61,147 bases of DNA, from contig NZ_BAEO01000038.1 of the NCBI RefSeq assembly GCF_000314995.1, forward strand, positions 1 through 61,147, read 5' to 3'. Source of the DNA: Paraglaciecola arctica BSs20135. Its GTDB lineage: Bacteria > Pseudomonadota > Gammaproteobacteria > Enterobacterales > Alteromonadaceae. Positions 17,778 through 27,367 of this stretch are shown one piece after another. Below the pieces are notes generated by a model. That model searched no databases, was not told the DNA's origin, and saw nothing but the letters and a program-made list of their open reading frames with translations. Within the stretch, counting starts at the first letter, position 1. Each line of letters starts with the position of its first letter. A program made the translations under genes and the position numbers.

Positions 17778-20267
17778 ATGTCTGTCTCTCTCGACATTAA
17801 ATACGCGGCAAGGTTATTAGCCAAAAAGCCTGCATTCACTGCACTGACAGTGCTAATTGTCGCCATAGGGTTAGGGCTGACCCTTTATACTTATTCACTG
17901 CTGAATAGTTTAGTGTTCACCCCTTTGACCTTAAACAACGACAAACCCATTTATGCAGTCGAAGCGCAATATGATTACACCCATTTGTCTAGGAGGCCAG
18001 CCGATCCATTCGACTTATATAAACTAAAAAATGAGCTAAATTTGCTGGAAGATTTAGGTGTCTATCAAGAAGGCACCACCTTTGTTGGCGGCGCAGGTGC
18101 CAACACCGCTATTCGTAAATTTAACTCTACCTATGTAAGTTGGAACATTTTTGAATTCGCCGGTGTGCAGCCCATTTTGGGCCGAGGATTTTCACCAGAA
18201 GATCATTTTGAAGGGGCTGAACCAAGCGTAGTACTTAGCTACGAAGTATTTCAAAACTACTTCCGAGGTGATGAATCAGTTGTGGGTACTATGGTGCCTT
18301 TAGATGCCGAACCCAATCGTATTATTGGCGTCATGCCTGAAGGGTTTGCGTTTCCGGCTATTGCGGAGATTTGGCAGCCTCTGCCTCAGGTCAGCGTTGC
18401 TGCAACCGAACGTTCTTATAACGGTGTGTTTGGCTTCGCCCGTCTTGCTGACGGGGTAACACTCAGCCAATTACGTACAGAAATGGATGCTTATAGTACT
18501 GAACTATCGACACGCCTTGACGAAGATATGAATTGGCGTATTAATACTGACGGAAAATACCTCTCTGCAGAGCCCTTCAAAAAAGCAGCCATTACCCAGT
18601 ACTACTCGATGTTTATGGCCATGTTTGTGGTGGTATTTCTAATCCTACTTTTAGCCTGTATCAATGTGGGTAATTTATTATTGGCAAGAGTTAATCAGCG
18701 CTTTAAAGAAATTGCTATTCGCGTGGCTATGGGTGTACCCAGAAAACGTTTAATTTTACAAATGTTATGGGAAAGCATCTTTATTTGTAGCATAGGTGGG
18801 CTCCTTGCGTTGTTGTTAGCAGCATGGGGATTGGAAATCAGTAACCAAGTATTTGACCAAACCTATGCAGTAGACAACTTAAAACCATTTTGGTGGCATG
18901 TACAAATTGAAGCTAACGGAATTTTTCTGCTAATAAGCGCAGTTGTTGCCATGATTTTTATTACTGGCTACATACCGGCATGGCGAGCTTTATCAGGTGA
19001 TTTTAATGCTGTTTTACGAGACGGAACCCGTGGAGCCATAGGCAAAAAAGCCGCTCAAGCCAGCAAAGTATTAGTGATTTCAGAAATATTCTTATCATGC
19101 GTGGTATTAATGATGGCCAGTATATTACTTTCTACCAGTTATTCTGCCGGTATTGCTGATTATGGTGTGGAAACAGAAAATCGTTTGACTGCACAATTAC
19201 AACTGCCACCTGTTAGTTTTGGCATACGCCGCGACACTGAGTTTGAACATGCCGACCGTTTAAAACGTTCTGCATTTTATTACGCATTAAAGGACGAATT
19301 AGAAAGTCAGCCCAATATACAAGCGGTGGCCATGATGACTGAATTACCTGGCCGCGGTGAAGGCACCAGTTACTACGAAATCGAAGGTCGCGAAGCACCC
19401 GTGTATAACGAAAATCCTTATAGCAATAACGAAGGTGTAGCAAAAGATTCTTGGCGTGCCTTGGGTATGCGGATCATTCAAGGTCGAGACTTTGATCACA
19501 GAGATATTGGCGAAGGTGTACTGAGTATTATTATCAACGAGTCTATTGCTAAAGAGTTTTTCCCTGATGGTGATGCCATTGGGCAACGAGTTCGTAGAGC
19601 TAACCCAGGCAATAAGGGCGAGTGGAATACTATAATGGGCGTGGTATCAGACACTTTCCATGGCTCAACCATGCGCTCTTCTAGTACCTCTTATAACTCA
19701 TATCATATAATGGACAATTGGGGACTGTTTAGAGTCAATATGGCTATGCATTACACAGGATTGCAGGTTGAAGCGGAAAAAACACTGCTCCAAGCAGTAG
19801 ATAAAGTGAATACAGATGTGGGTGTTTATCATATTCAAAGTTACGATAATTTAATTAAACAGCCAATGATGTTGGTTGTGGCTGTGAGTAAAGTGTTTTT
19901 ACTCTGCGGCATTATTGCGGCGTTTCTTGCAGCCAGCGGTATTTACGCTGTGGCTTCGAATAGCATCAGTCAGCGTACCCAAGAAATTGGTGTGCGCCGA
20001 GCCTTAGGATCATCTGACGCGGGGATCATGCGTTTATTTATGCTACAAGCAAGTCAACAATTAGCCATTGGTTTAACCATCGGAATTGGTCTATCTATTT
20101 GGCTAGTCAACTTTATGAGTGAAACCATGATCATCAATGATCTCAGTTACGTGTTAGGCATGTTAGGTGTACCACTACTGATTATCTTTATGGTGTTATT
20201 GGCGACCTTTATTCCTACTAAAAAGGTAGTATTAATGGAGCCAAGTGAAGCCTTGCATCATGATTAA
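17778..20267 (+). CDS. ABC transporter permease, duplicated MacB/FtsX type
   Basis: An 829-residue permease with two MacB periplasmic core plus FtsX units in tandem. An N-terminal transmembrane helix (about 20-45) is followed by a periplasmic domain, three helices (about 285-415), a helix near 430, a second periplasmic domain and three C-terminal helices (about 690-820). The repeated motifs FKEIAIRVAMGVPRKRL and TQEIGVRRALGSSDAGI after the helices are the typical coupling segments. With the preceding adaptor and ATPase it makes a tripartite MacAB-like exporter; the cargo (peptide, lipid or drug) cannot be read. The start ATG follows TTAGGAGA. Confidence 0.92.
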   Translation: MSVSLDIKYAARLLAKKPAFTALTVLIVAIGLGLTLYTYSLLNSLVFTPLTLNNDKPIYAVEAQYDYTHLSRRPADPFDLYKLKNELNLLEDLGVYQEGTTFVGGAGANTAIRKFNSTYVSWNIFEFAGVQPILGRGFSPEDHFEGAEPSVVLSYEVFQNYFRGDESVVGTMVPLDAEPNRIIGVMPEGFAFPAIAEIWQPLPQVSVAATERSYNGVFGFARLADGVTLSQLRTEMDAYSTELSTRLDEDMNWRINTDGKYLSAEPFKKAAITQYYSMFMAMFVVVFLILLLACINVGNLLLARVNQRFKEIAIRVAMGVPRKRLILQMLWESIFICSIGGLLALLLAAWGLEISNQVFDQTYAVDNLKPFWWHVQIEANGIFLLISAVVAMIFITGYIPAWRALSGDFNAVLRDGTRGAIGKKAAQASKVLVISEIFLSCVVLMMASILLSTSYSAGIADYGVETENRLTAQLQLPPVSFGIRRDTEFEHADRLKRSAFYYALKDELESQPNIQAVAMMTELPGRGEGTSYYEIEGREAPVYNENPYSNNEGVAKDSWRALGMRIIQGRDFDHRDIGEGVLSIIINESIAKEFFPDGDAIGQRVRRANPGNKGEWNTIMGVVSDTFHGSTMRSSSTSYNSYHIMDNWGLFRVNMAMHYTGLQVEAEKTLLQAVDKVNTDVGVYHIQSYDNLIKQPMMLVVAVSKVFLLCGIIAAFLAASGIYAVASNSISQRTQEIGVRRALGSSDAGIMRLFMLQASQQLAIGLTIGIGLSIWLVNFMSETMIINDLSYVLGMLGVPLLIIFMVLLATFIPTKKVVLMEPSEALHHD

Positions 20268-20294
20268 TACACTTTAAAATGATTAAAAAATAAA

Positions 20295-20320
20295 GGCTTA
20301 CAGCTTCATACCTGTAAGCC
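20295..20320 (+). other. Stem-loop between permease and regulator genes
   Basis: A perfect nine-base stem GGCTTACAG / CTGTAAGCC with an eight-base loop, without a T-run. It may be an attenuator or mRNA processing signal lowering expression of the downstream two-component genes relative to the transporter. Confidence 0.5.
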
Positions 20321-20337
20321 CTAAATAAGAACTTAAA

Positions 20338-21729
20338 ATGAAACATTCAATTTTAATAGCTGACGATGATAGCCGTATCCTGACAGCGCTAAAACTTTTG
20401 CTTAAAGGCGAAAATTACCAGGTTACAGCGGTAACTTCGCCTAAAGAGTGTTTAGATACACTGCAAAAAGACCATTACTCTTTGGCCTTGGTTGATCTTA
20501 ACTACCATGCTGATACCACATCAGGTGACGAAGGTTTACAACTTATAGCTGCTATTAAACAACTCGACGAACAACTGCCTGTTGTGGTGATGACGGGCTA
20601 CAGCAGTATTGAAGTCGCAGTTGAAGCCATGAAATTAGGTGCAGTAGATTTTGTTCAAAAGCCTTGGGGCAATGATAGATTGCTTAGCATTATCCAAGCG
20701 CAAATACGTATCGGTGATATGCAGCATCAAGGCATAAAACTGGCTCAGGAAAATGCCCTGTTAAGAGATCAAATTTCTGCAAAGTCTGCTGGCATCATTG
20801 CCCAGTCCCAAGTGATGCAACAACTGTTAACCCAATTAGAAAAATTAGCACAAAGCGATATGAACATCTTACTTACCGGTGAAAATGGCACCGGAAAAAG
20901 CATGTTTGCTGAATACCTACATCAATGTTCGGGACGTAGCGCCTGCCCTTTTATATCCGTTAATATGGGCGCAATCAGCGAAAACTTATTCGAAAGTGAA
21001 ATGTTTGGCCATGTCAAAGGCGCATTTACCGACGCTAAAGACAACCGCATTGGACGATTTGAGCTAGCCGAAGGCGGCACCCTATTTTTAGATGAAATCG
21101 CTAATATACATGGATCGCAACAAGCCAAATTATTACACGTGTTAGAAGCCCACCAGTTTGAAAAAGTGGGCAGTTCAAAAACTCAGTGTGTGGATGTACG
21201 TATGGTCTCTGCCACCAACGCAAATCTAGCAGAATTGATAGAACAAGGGCAATTTAGACAAGACTTGTTATATCGACTCAACACTGTGGAAATTACCATT
21301 CCACCTTTACGAGAACGGCTAGCCGATATCATGCCTTTAGCTGAGCATTTTTTAATGCAACACGCCCATAAATACCGAATGCCCCAAGGAGAATTTGCGA
21401 CTCAAGCCATAGAAGCTTTGCGAGCTTATACTTGGCCTGGCAATATTCGCGAATTAAATCACATGATTGAACGCGCCATATTTTTACGTCTCGGAAACAT
21501 CATTACCGCCACAGATTTGGGTTTAAACAATACAACCGAGGCGCTTTTACCAAAGGAAACACTAAATAATATTGATATTAACCATGCTCCATTGGATGAG
21601 ATTGAAAAAACCATCATTGAGCAACGTCTAGCGCAGTTCAATCACAATGGACAAGAAACTGCGACCTCATTAGGCTTAAGTCGCAGCGCTTATTATCGAA
21701 GGTTAGAAAAACATAACCTGACCTTGTGA
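20338..21729 (+). CDS. Sigma-54-dependent response regulator (NtrC family)
   Basis: A 463-residue transcriptional activator. The receiver domain (1-120) has the acidic pair ADDD, phospho-Asp53 in LALVDLNYH and the conserved Lys in QKPWG. The AAA+ domain (about 143-375) has Walker A GENGTGKS, the GAFTDA loop that contacts sigma-54, Walker B GGTLFLDEI and the arginine-finger region DLLYRLN. The C-terminal Fis-type helix-turn-helix is GQETATSLGLSRSAYYRRL. It sits directly after the efflux operon and before its kinase. Since that operon has a sigma-54 promoter, it is very probably its activator. Confidence 0.95.
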   Translation: MKHSILIADDDSRILTALKLLLKGENYQVTAVTSPKECLDTLQKDHYSLALVDLNYHADTTSGDEGLQLIAAIKQLDEQLPVVVMTGYSSIEVAVEAMKLGAVDFVQKPWGNDRLLSIIQAQIRIGDMQHQGIKLAQENALLRDQISAKSAGIIAQSQVMQQLLTQLEKLAQSDMNILLTGENGTGKSMFAEYLHQCSGRSACPFISVNMGAISENLFESEMFGHVKGAFTDAKDNRIGRFELAEGGTLFLDEIANIHGSQQAKLLHVLEAHQFEKVGSSKTQCVDVRMVSATNANLAELIEQGQFRQDLLYRLNTVEITIPPLRERLADIMPLAEHFLMQHAHKYRMPQGEFATQAIEALRAYTWPGNIRELNHMIERAIFLRLGNIITATDLGLNNTTEALLPKETLNNIDINHAPLDEIEKTIIEQRLAQFNHNGQETATSLGLSRSAYYRRLEKHNLTL

Positions 21730-21767
21730 TAAAATATGCGTTCAAGCATCTCGGTACTTAACGGACA

Positions 21768-23099
21768 ATGTTAAAAAATACTAAAGTCGTCAGAATAGCA
21801 TTTGAAGATAGGCTGGTGCGCCTTGCGCTTTTTATCGGACTATTACCAACATTCTGCTGTTGTGTGTTGTTATTCTTCGTTGATATGTCTATCTATCCAA
21901 AAATTTTATTGGTGTTGACCTTATTGGTTTGCATTCTATATTGCGCTTTCAGTATTCGCCAACAAGTCATATTTCAGCTTCGTACATCAACAAACTTGGT
22001 CGAGGCAATGACCTCAAATGACTACACCATGCGCGCCAATAATAAGGGCTTAGAAGGTGCACTCAGTGATTTTAATCAGTTATTAAATAACTTGGCTGAA
22101 ACCTTAGCTGAACAAAGTTTAATCACCCGTGAAAAACAAATATTACTGGCTAAAGTCACGGATCAAATCGACGTTGCAATTGTGGCGGCTGATAACAATC
22201 AAGTCATCAGTTTAATGAACCCTGCCGCAGAAAAGTTATTCAAATGCCGCTTTGAAGAAATGCAAGGTTGGCCAATTAAACAACTAGGTCTACAAAATGT
22301 ACTGTCTAAAGATTACAACAAAGTAGCCGAATTCGAGATAAAGCAACATAAAAAAAAGGTGCTGATCCGCACCGACCAATATTTTGAAAAAGGTATCAAA
22401 CACACACTTATTTTTATAACCGATATTCAAAATTTATTACGAGAGGAAGAAAGGCAAGCTTGGCAAAAGTTATTGCGAGTACTCAGCCATGAAATCAACA
22501 ATTCTATTGCTCCTATTGCTTCCATAGGGGAAACATTGGAAAAAATGGTTGAGAAACAATATTCAGGTACGGATTTAGATAAGGATTTGAAAGAGGGATT
22601 AGGCGTTATAACTGAACGAGCCCAATCACTCAATATATTTATCCAACGTTATCAAAAACTAGCAAAATTACCCTTACCTACTAAGTCTCTATTTAATATT
22701 GAACCATTAATCCAGTCGGTAGCTTTGTTATTTACTGACGCCAATATTGTGCTTGATTCAGCGGAATTAGTGGTTTACGCAGACAAAGACCAACTGCAAC
22801 AAGTATTGGTTAACTTATTAAAAAATGCCTGTGAGTCTATGTACCATAATCCAACAGAAAAAATTAATATTTGCTGGCGAAAAGACAGCCAGTTTATTGA
22901 AATTGAAATACGCGACCACGGCTGCGGTATTAACAATATGGACAACTTATTTGTACCTTTTTACACTACAAAACAACAAGGAACAGGTATTGGTTTATCA
23001 TTGTCGAGACAGATTCTCGTGAATCACGGTGGGGACTTAATCATCAGAAACCGCGAAGATACAACAGGTGTACAAGCCACACTTTTAATACCCACATAA
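21768..23099 (+). CDS. Sensor histidine kinase, NtrB/NtrY-like
   Basis: A 443-residue membrane kinase. Two transmembrane segments lie at about 15-37 and 43-62 with almost no periplasmic loop between them, so the signal is probably sensed in or at the membrane. A HAMP-like linker and a PAS domain (about 125-220, VDIAVVAADNNQVISLMNPAAEKLF) follow. The H-box is LRVLSHEINNSIAPI, the N-box LLKNACESM, and the G boxes RDHGCGI and GTGIGLSLS. It is 38 bases behind the response regulator gene and is its likely partner. A terminator closes the unit at 23214-23238. Confidence 0.92.
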   Translation: MLKNTKVVRIAFEDRLVRLALFIGLLPTFCCCVLLFFVDMSIYPKILLVLTLLVCILYCAFSIRQQVIFQLRTSTNLVEAMTSNDYTMRANNKGLEGALSDFNQLLNNLAETLAEQSLITREKQILLAKVTDQIDVAIVAADNNQVISLMNPAAEKLFKCRFEEMQGWPIKQLGLQNVLSKDYNKVAEFEIKQHKKKVLIRTDQYFEKGIKHTLIFITDIQNLLREEERQAWQKLLRVLSHEINNSIAPIASIGETLEKMVEKQYSGTDLDKDLKEGLGVITERAQSLNIFIQRYQKLAKLPLPTKSLFNIEPLIQSVALLFTDANIVLDSAELVVYADKDQLQQVLVNLLKNACESMYHNPTEKINICWRKDSQFIEIEIRDHGCGINNMDNLFVPFYTTKQQGTGIGLSLSRQILVNHGGDLIIRNREDTTGVQATLLIPT

Positions 23100-23213
23100 A
23101 CATTTATAGTTTTTACTCCATAAAAGCTTATTAGCCCTCTTTGAAACAATAAATTTGATCTTTAATTTCACCTTGAAAGTATCAATTGTGTAGTTCTTAT
23201 AGTGTTCCTTGAT

Positions 23214-23238
23214 CCCGCTTTAACGCGGGCTTTTTTTT
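23214..23238 (+). terminator. Rho-independent terminator after the two-component genes
   Basis: Stem CCCGC / GCGGG with a six-base loop and eight T residues. Confidence 0.85.
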
Positions 23239-23294
23239 GCCTATTGGGTATTATAACCTTCAAGACTTTTACAAAATGAAGGTTAGTTACAACC

Positions 23295-23987
23295 ATGAAA
23301 ACTATCGGACTAATAGGTGGTATGAGTTGGGAATCTACAGCCAGTTATTACCAACTGATCAATCAAGGCATTAAACAGCAACTAGGTGGCTTACATTCGG
23401 CTAAGTTGGTTTTAGTCAGTGTTGATTTCGCAGAAATAGAAGCATTACAGCATCAAGGTGATTGGCAAAAAACAGCAGAGATTTTATCCAATGCGGCTAA
23501 ATCTCTTGAAGCCGCCGGGGCGGACTTTTTTCTGATTTGTACCAACACTATGCATAAAGTGGCATCCCAAGTATCTGATGCTGTGAACATCCCTTTATTG
23601 CATATTGCCGATGCGACAGGAACACAACTTGTTGCAGATAAAATGACCAAGATCGGGCTGATCGGTACTAAATTCACTATGCAACAGGGCTTTTACAAAG
23701 ACAGATTAACCGATAAATTTTCAATTGATGTAGTGGTTCCTACTGACGCTGAGCAAGATATTATTCATCGCGTTATATACCAAGAGTTATGCTTGGGAAT
23801 AGTAGACAAACAATCCCGCGAACAATATTTAAAAATCATACAAAATTTGACCCATCGCGGCGCTCAAGGGATCATTTTGGGCTGCACTGAAATTGGTTTG
23901 TTAATTGAAAAAAGTCATACAAAAAGCAAACTTTATGACACCACTTTTATTCATGCGCAGGCTGCAGTTGCAGGTTCGTTAAAATAA
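23295..23987 (+). CDS. Aspartate/glutamate racemase family protein
   Basis: A 230-residue PLP-independent amino-acid racemase. It starts with the family motif IGLIGGMSWESTASYY and has the two catalytic cysteine regions LICTNTMHK (about Cys80) and ILGCTEIGLL (about Cys196). It would interconvert L- and D-aspartate or glutamate by a two-base mechanism. The ATG follows GGTTAGTTACAACC, a weak ribosome site. The gene stands alone between a terminator and the hsp20 leader. YgeA-type broad-specificity enzymes share this architecture, so the substrate is uncertain. Confidence 0.9.
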   Translation: MKTIGLIGGMSWESTASYYQLINQGIKQQLGGLHSAKLVLVSVDFAEIEALQHQGDWQKTAEILSNAAKSLEAAGADFFLICTNTMHKVASQVSDAVNIPLLHIADATGTQLVADKMTKIGLIGTKFTMQQGFYKDRLTDKFSIDVVVPTDAEQDIIHRVIYQELCLGIVDKQSREQYLKIIQNLTHRGAQGIILGCTEIGLLIEKSHTKSKLYDTTFIHAQAAVAGSLK

Positions 23988-24052
23988 TTTATATTTATTT
24001 TCCTTAAAATTCATACAGTTAAATATTAATGATAATTTATTTTGAATTTAAT

Positions 24053-24080
24053 ATTGAAAAATACATTGGCAACTACATAT
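24053..24080 (+). promoter_or_regulatory. Sigma-32-like promoter of hsp20
   Basis: ATTGAAA at 24053-24059, 13 bases, then CTACATAT at 24073-24080 resembles CTTGAAA-N11-16-CCCCATnT. It implies a start near 24087 and a 5' leader of about 170 bases. Confidence 0.5.
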
Positions 24081-24089
24081 ATATCTTGT

Positions 24090-24260
24090 CGACGCCGAAA
24101 GGGTTGACACAGAAACACAGGACTTGTTTCTGAGGTGTTAATTAAATTTAATTAGCACAGCCCATACTGGGTTTGGTGATAGGAAATCTAAACCTAAACG
24201 CCGCCGATTTTTCGGGGCAACTTTAAATTTTATATTGCTTAATTTACGAGGATATACACA
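24090..24260 (+). promoter_or_regulatory. Long 5' leader of hsp20 with ROSE-like thermometer signature
   Basis: The leader ends in TTGCT (24235-24239), a nine-base gap and the ribosome site GAGGA (24248-24252). Pairing U236-A252, C238-G250 and U239-A249 across a G-G mismatch is the layout of ROSE-type RNA thermometers in small heat-shock genes. Upstream, CCGA-TTTT-TCGG (24204-24215) gives another hairpin. This is seen in sequence only. Confidence 0.45.
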
Positions 24261-24722
24261 ATGCGTAACATCGATCTATCTCCACTTTACCGTTCATTTA
24301 TTGGTTTTGACCACTTAGCTTCAATGATTGACACGGCTTCAAGAAACGAAAAACAATCTTCTTACCCTCCCTACAATATTGAATTGTTAGCCGAGGATAA
24401 ATACCGTATTACTATGGCTATTGCCGGATTTGCTAAAGATGAAGTTAGCATAGAAGTGCAAGAAAATACCTTACAGGTCATTGGTACTAAGGCCGCCAAA
24501 GAAACGGATGACGCTTCCACCAAGGAAGAGCGTAAGTTCCTACACAAAGGCATATCAGAGCGAAGCTTTGAACGTAAATTCCAACTAGGGGATCACGTTA
24601 AAGTATTAGCTGCTGACTTAGAGCATGGTTTATTACACGTCGATTTAGAACGTGTGGTACCTGAATCGAAAAAGCCGAGAAAAATAGAGATTGGTAGTAA
24701 GCTTATCGAAAATAACGAATAA
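24261..24722 (+). CDS. Small heat shock protein, Hsp20/IbpA family
   Basis: A 153-residue ATP-independent holdase. The N-terminal MRNIDLSPLYRSFIGFDHLASM matches the IbpA/B type, the alpha-crystallin domain spans about 35-130 (YNIELLAEDKYRITMAIAGF, IAERSFERKF-like ISERSFERKFQL, and the AxLxxGxL-like ADLEHGLLHVDL), and a short C-terminal tail follows. It would bind unfolding proteins for later release by DnaK/ClpB. The ATG has GAGGA upstream. It is monocistronic, with a strong terminator at 24758-24786. Confidence 0.95.
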   Translation: MRNIDLSPLYRSFIGFDHLASMIDTASRNEKQSSYPPYNIELLAEDKYRITMAIAGFAKDEVSIEVQENTLQVIGTKAAKETDDASTKEERKFLHKGISERSFERKFQLGDHVKVLAADLEHGLLHVDLERVVPESKKPRKIEIGSKLIENNE

Positions 24723-24757
24723 GCTTCCAAAACTCTCCCTGTTTTATGTGTAAAAGA

Positions 24758-24786
24758 TAACGGCGCCTAGTGAGCGCCGTTTTTTT
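24758..24786 (+). terminator. Rho-independent terminator after hsp20
   Basis: Stem AACGGCGC / GCGCCGTT with loop CTAGTGA followed by a T-run, 35 bases after the stop codon. Confidence 0.85.
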
Positions 24787-24830
24787 ATATTGAAATAAAA
24801 CTAAACTAAATAATTGTAAATTTAAAATAC

Positions 24831-26075
24831 CTATTCATTATTTAACGCTTCAATAGGATTTAACTTAGAGGCTTTTATCGCAGGTATCATGCCAAATGTA
24901 ATACCAATAAAGCTGCAAAACCCCATACCTAACAATGCCCACTCATAGGGGATATTGGCTTCAAAGCCAGTAAGTGCTGAGGTGATATTGCCTAATCCAA
25001 AGCCCAGTAAAATACCAATCACACCACCTAAATTACACAGTACCACTGCCTCGATTAGAAACTGCGTCAGAATATTCCGTCTTTTTGCACCTAGTGATTT
25101 TCGAATGCCTATCTCCTTAGTACGTTCGGTCACTGACACCAGCATAATATTCATGATACCAACACCTGCCACAATCAAGGCTACTGTGCCCATGATAAAG
25201 GCACCTATTTTTACTGGTTTGGTTGATTCATTAAATTGATCAATTTGACTCAAACTAGTGAAATAATAAAAATTGTCGGCTTCGTTATGCTTCAAGCCGC
25301 GAATACGCCGCAGCACACTGCGAGTTTCTTCAATGGCATCGTCTAATAACTCTGGTGTGCGAGAATGAATGGTGACATTCGCCGAACGTTGAAAACCACG
25401 ACCATCCACTAAGCCATAAGTTTGTGAGTAAGTTGTGCCGGGGATCAGTGCCAACACCTCATAAGGCCCACCAAAAGCCGATTCTTTAGGGACAAAAGTA
25501 CCAATCACTTCATATTTTGTACCGTCTACTCGTATTTTATTGCCAATGGGATCAGTAAAAGGAAAGAGTTCATTGGCCAAGGCATTACCTAATACCACTA
25601 CTTTTCTGTGAGCCATCATATCCATACGAGAAATATTACGACCATTGGCAATATAATGAGTATTGTTTTCTGCATATTCAGGTGATCCACCGCACAGAGA
25701 CACCATAGGTTCGGTACTGTAACCATTAAATGTGGCCACCTTGCCACCGTCCCAAAATTCGGTACCTACCAAATCGACAGATTGTACTTGGTCACGGATC
25801 GCTTGTGCCTCATCTAAGGTCACTGCTGGCCATTTCATGGCTTCACGTCTTTGTTCATCACTGGAAAATCCATTAGGCCATTTTTGTACTTGAAAGGTTT
25901 GCGTGCCTAATACTGTCATCTCCTTTTCCATAGTATTTTGTACCACCGAAATAGCAGTCATCACGCCTATAATTGAAGCCACACCTAAAATAACCCCAAA
26001 TAAGGTTAAACTTGAGCGCAATTTATTACTACGAATTGCCCCTAAGGACATCACAAACGTATCGAATAATCTCAT
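24831..26075 (-). CDS. ABC transporter permease, MacB/FtsX family (second of pair)
   Basis: A 414-residue permease with one transmembrane helix near residues 18-44, a MacB-type periplasmic core (about 50-270) and three C-terminal helices (about 285-400). The typical TERTKEIGIRKSLGAKRRNI follows the second helix and the protein ends PAIKASKLNPIEALNNE. It is the last gene of the four-gene minus-strand operon and is related to its neighbour at 26090-27328; the two would form a heterodimeric pore. Unlike E. coli MacB, the ATPase is a separate protein. Confidence 0.92.
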   Translation of the reverse strand: MRLFDTFVMSLGAIRSNKLRSSLTLFGVILGVASIIGVMTAISVVQNTMEKEMTVLGTQTFQVQKWPNGFSSDEQRREAMKWPAVTLDEAQAIRDQVQSVDLVGTEFWDGGKVATFNGYSTEPMVSLCGGSPEYAENNTHYIANGRNISRMDMMAHRKVVVLGNALANELFPFTDPIGNKIRVDGTKYEVIGTFVPKESAFGGPYEVLALIPGTTYSQTYGLVDGRGFQRSANVTIHSRTPELLDDAIEETRSVLRRIRGLKHNEADNFYYFTSLSQIDQFNESTKPVKIGAFIMGTVALIVAGVGIMNIMLVSVTERTKEIGIRKSLGAKRRNILTQFLIEAVVLCNLGGVIGILLGFGLGNITSALTGFEANIPYEWALLGMGFCSFIGITFGMIPAIKASKLNPIEALNNE

Positions 26076-26089
26076 ATTATTGACTCCAA

Positions 26090-27328
26090 CTATTCATATC
26101 TTAAGGCCTCGATAGGATCCAGCTTTGCCGCTCTATAGGCAGGCACAAAACCAGAGACCACCCCGACTAACATTGAGATAACCAAGGACGCAATAATAAT
26201 GGTCGGTGACAAGCTCGCTGGTAATAAGGTTTGATTCAACACTTCAGTTATCGCTGCAGCAACAGACAAACCTACTATCCCGCCAAATAAACAAATCAAT
26301 AAGGCTTCGAATAAAAACTGCATCAGTATATTTCGCCGCCTGGCACCAATCGCCTTGCGGATCCCAATTTCTTTAGTGCGCTCTGTGACTGAAACAAACA
26401 TGATATTCATCACCCCTACCCCACCAACAAAAAGTGAGATACTGGTAATGCCTAAACCAGCGGCTACCACCACCCCCATTATTGAATTATAAGCATCTAA
26501 TAATGTACCCAGTTTATTAATCGCAAAATCATCTTCTTCTATGGGTTTTAAGCCTCTAATCTTGCGCATCTCACCTATTACTTGGTATTCAAAGTCCTCC
26601 ATGGCATCAGGTGACGGGGCTTTAATAGCAATATCAACATTCGCTCGGCCGCCACTGTTACCAAACACTTTGCTATAAGTAGTAATAGGGATAAACATTT
26701 GTCGGTCAAAATTTGGTCCTCCAAAAATACTGCCTCCTTGCTCTTCCATTACGCCCACTACTTTGAATTTATAGCGGCCAATCTTTATCTCTTGGCCTAG
26801 GGGATCAAAATGTTCGAATAACCCAGTAGCGATTTCAGAGCCAATCACTACCACTTGTTTTTTATAGGCCACATCGAAAGGCATCAAAAAACGGCCACTT
26901 TCAGGCAACATATTTGACACTATGGTTTGTTTATCCGTTGTGCCAATAACCCTGGCATTATCCATGACTTTAGTTTGATACTTTATTGACTGGTTTTGGC
27001 CCATGCTGGGATTTACCACGCCTTGACCTTGTAGTCTTTGCTGAAGTTGCTCACTGGCGTCTAAAGTAATAGGTGGGCGGTTTCTAAATCTAAACCATGA
27101 ACCGTTTTGTACCCAAGGGCGCTGGGAAACATAAATCACATCAGAGCCCACAGAGGCAAAAGATTCTCGAAACGATATTTGTAAACCGTTTGCGGCAGTC
27201 ATAGTTACTATTACCGCAACTATACCAATAATGATCCCAAGAGCAGTCAAAGTCCCCCGAGCCTTATTCACTGTTAGGGCATTTAAAGCAATCTTAAAAG
27301 ATTCGCTTATTTCCAACGTTAATTTCAT
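26090..27328 (-). CDS. ABC transporter permease, MacB/FtsX family (first of pair)
   Basis: A 412-residue permease built like the next gene: an N-terminal helix (about 20-45), a periplasmic MacB core, and three helices with TERTKEIGIRKAIGARRRNI between them. The C-terminus PAYRAAKLDPIEALRYE is the standard family ending. It is 14 bases from the second permease and 39 bases from the ATPase gene, so the genes are cotranscribed. Together with the adaptor it would export peptides, siderophores or drugs; no cargo gene is linked. Confidence 0.92.
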   Translation of the reverse strand: MKLTLEISESFKIALNALTVNKARGTLTALGIIIGIVAVIVTMTAANGLQISFRESFASVGSDVIYVSQRPWVQNGSWFRFRNRPPITLDASEQLQQRLQGQGVVNPSMGQNQSIKYQTKVMDNARVIGTTDKQTIVSNMLPESGRFLMPFDVAYKKQVVVIGSEIATGLFEHFDPLGQEIKIGRYKFKVVGVMEEQGGSIFGGPNFDRQMFIPITTYSKVFGNSGGRANVDIAIKAPSPDAMEDFEYQVIGEMRKIRGLKPIEEDDFAINKLGTLLDAYNSIMGVVVAAGLGITSISLFVGGVGVMNIMFVSVTERTKEIGIRKAIGARRRNILMQFLFEALLICLFGGIVGLSVAAAITEVLNQTLLPASLSPTIIIASLVISMLVGVVSGFVPAYRAAKLDPIEALRYE

Positions 27329-27367
27329 AATTTATCTCAATTCATTAGACTGAATAGGATCAAGTAT

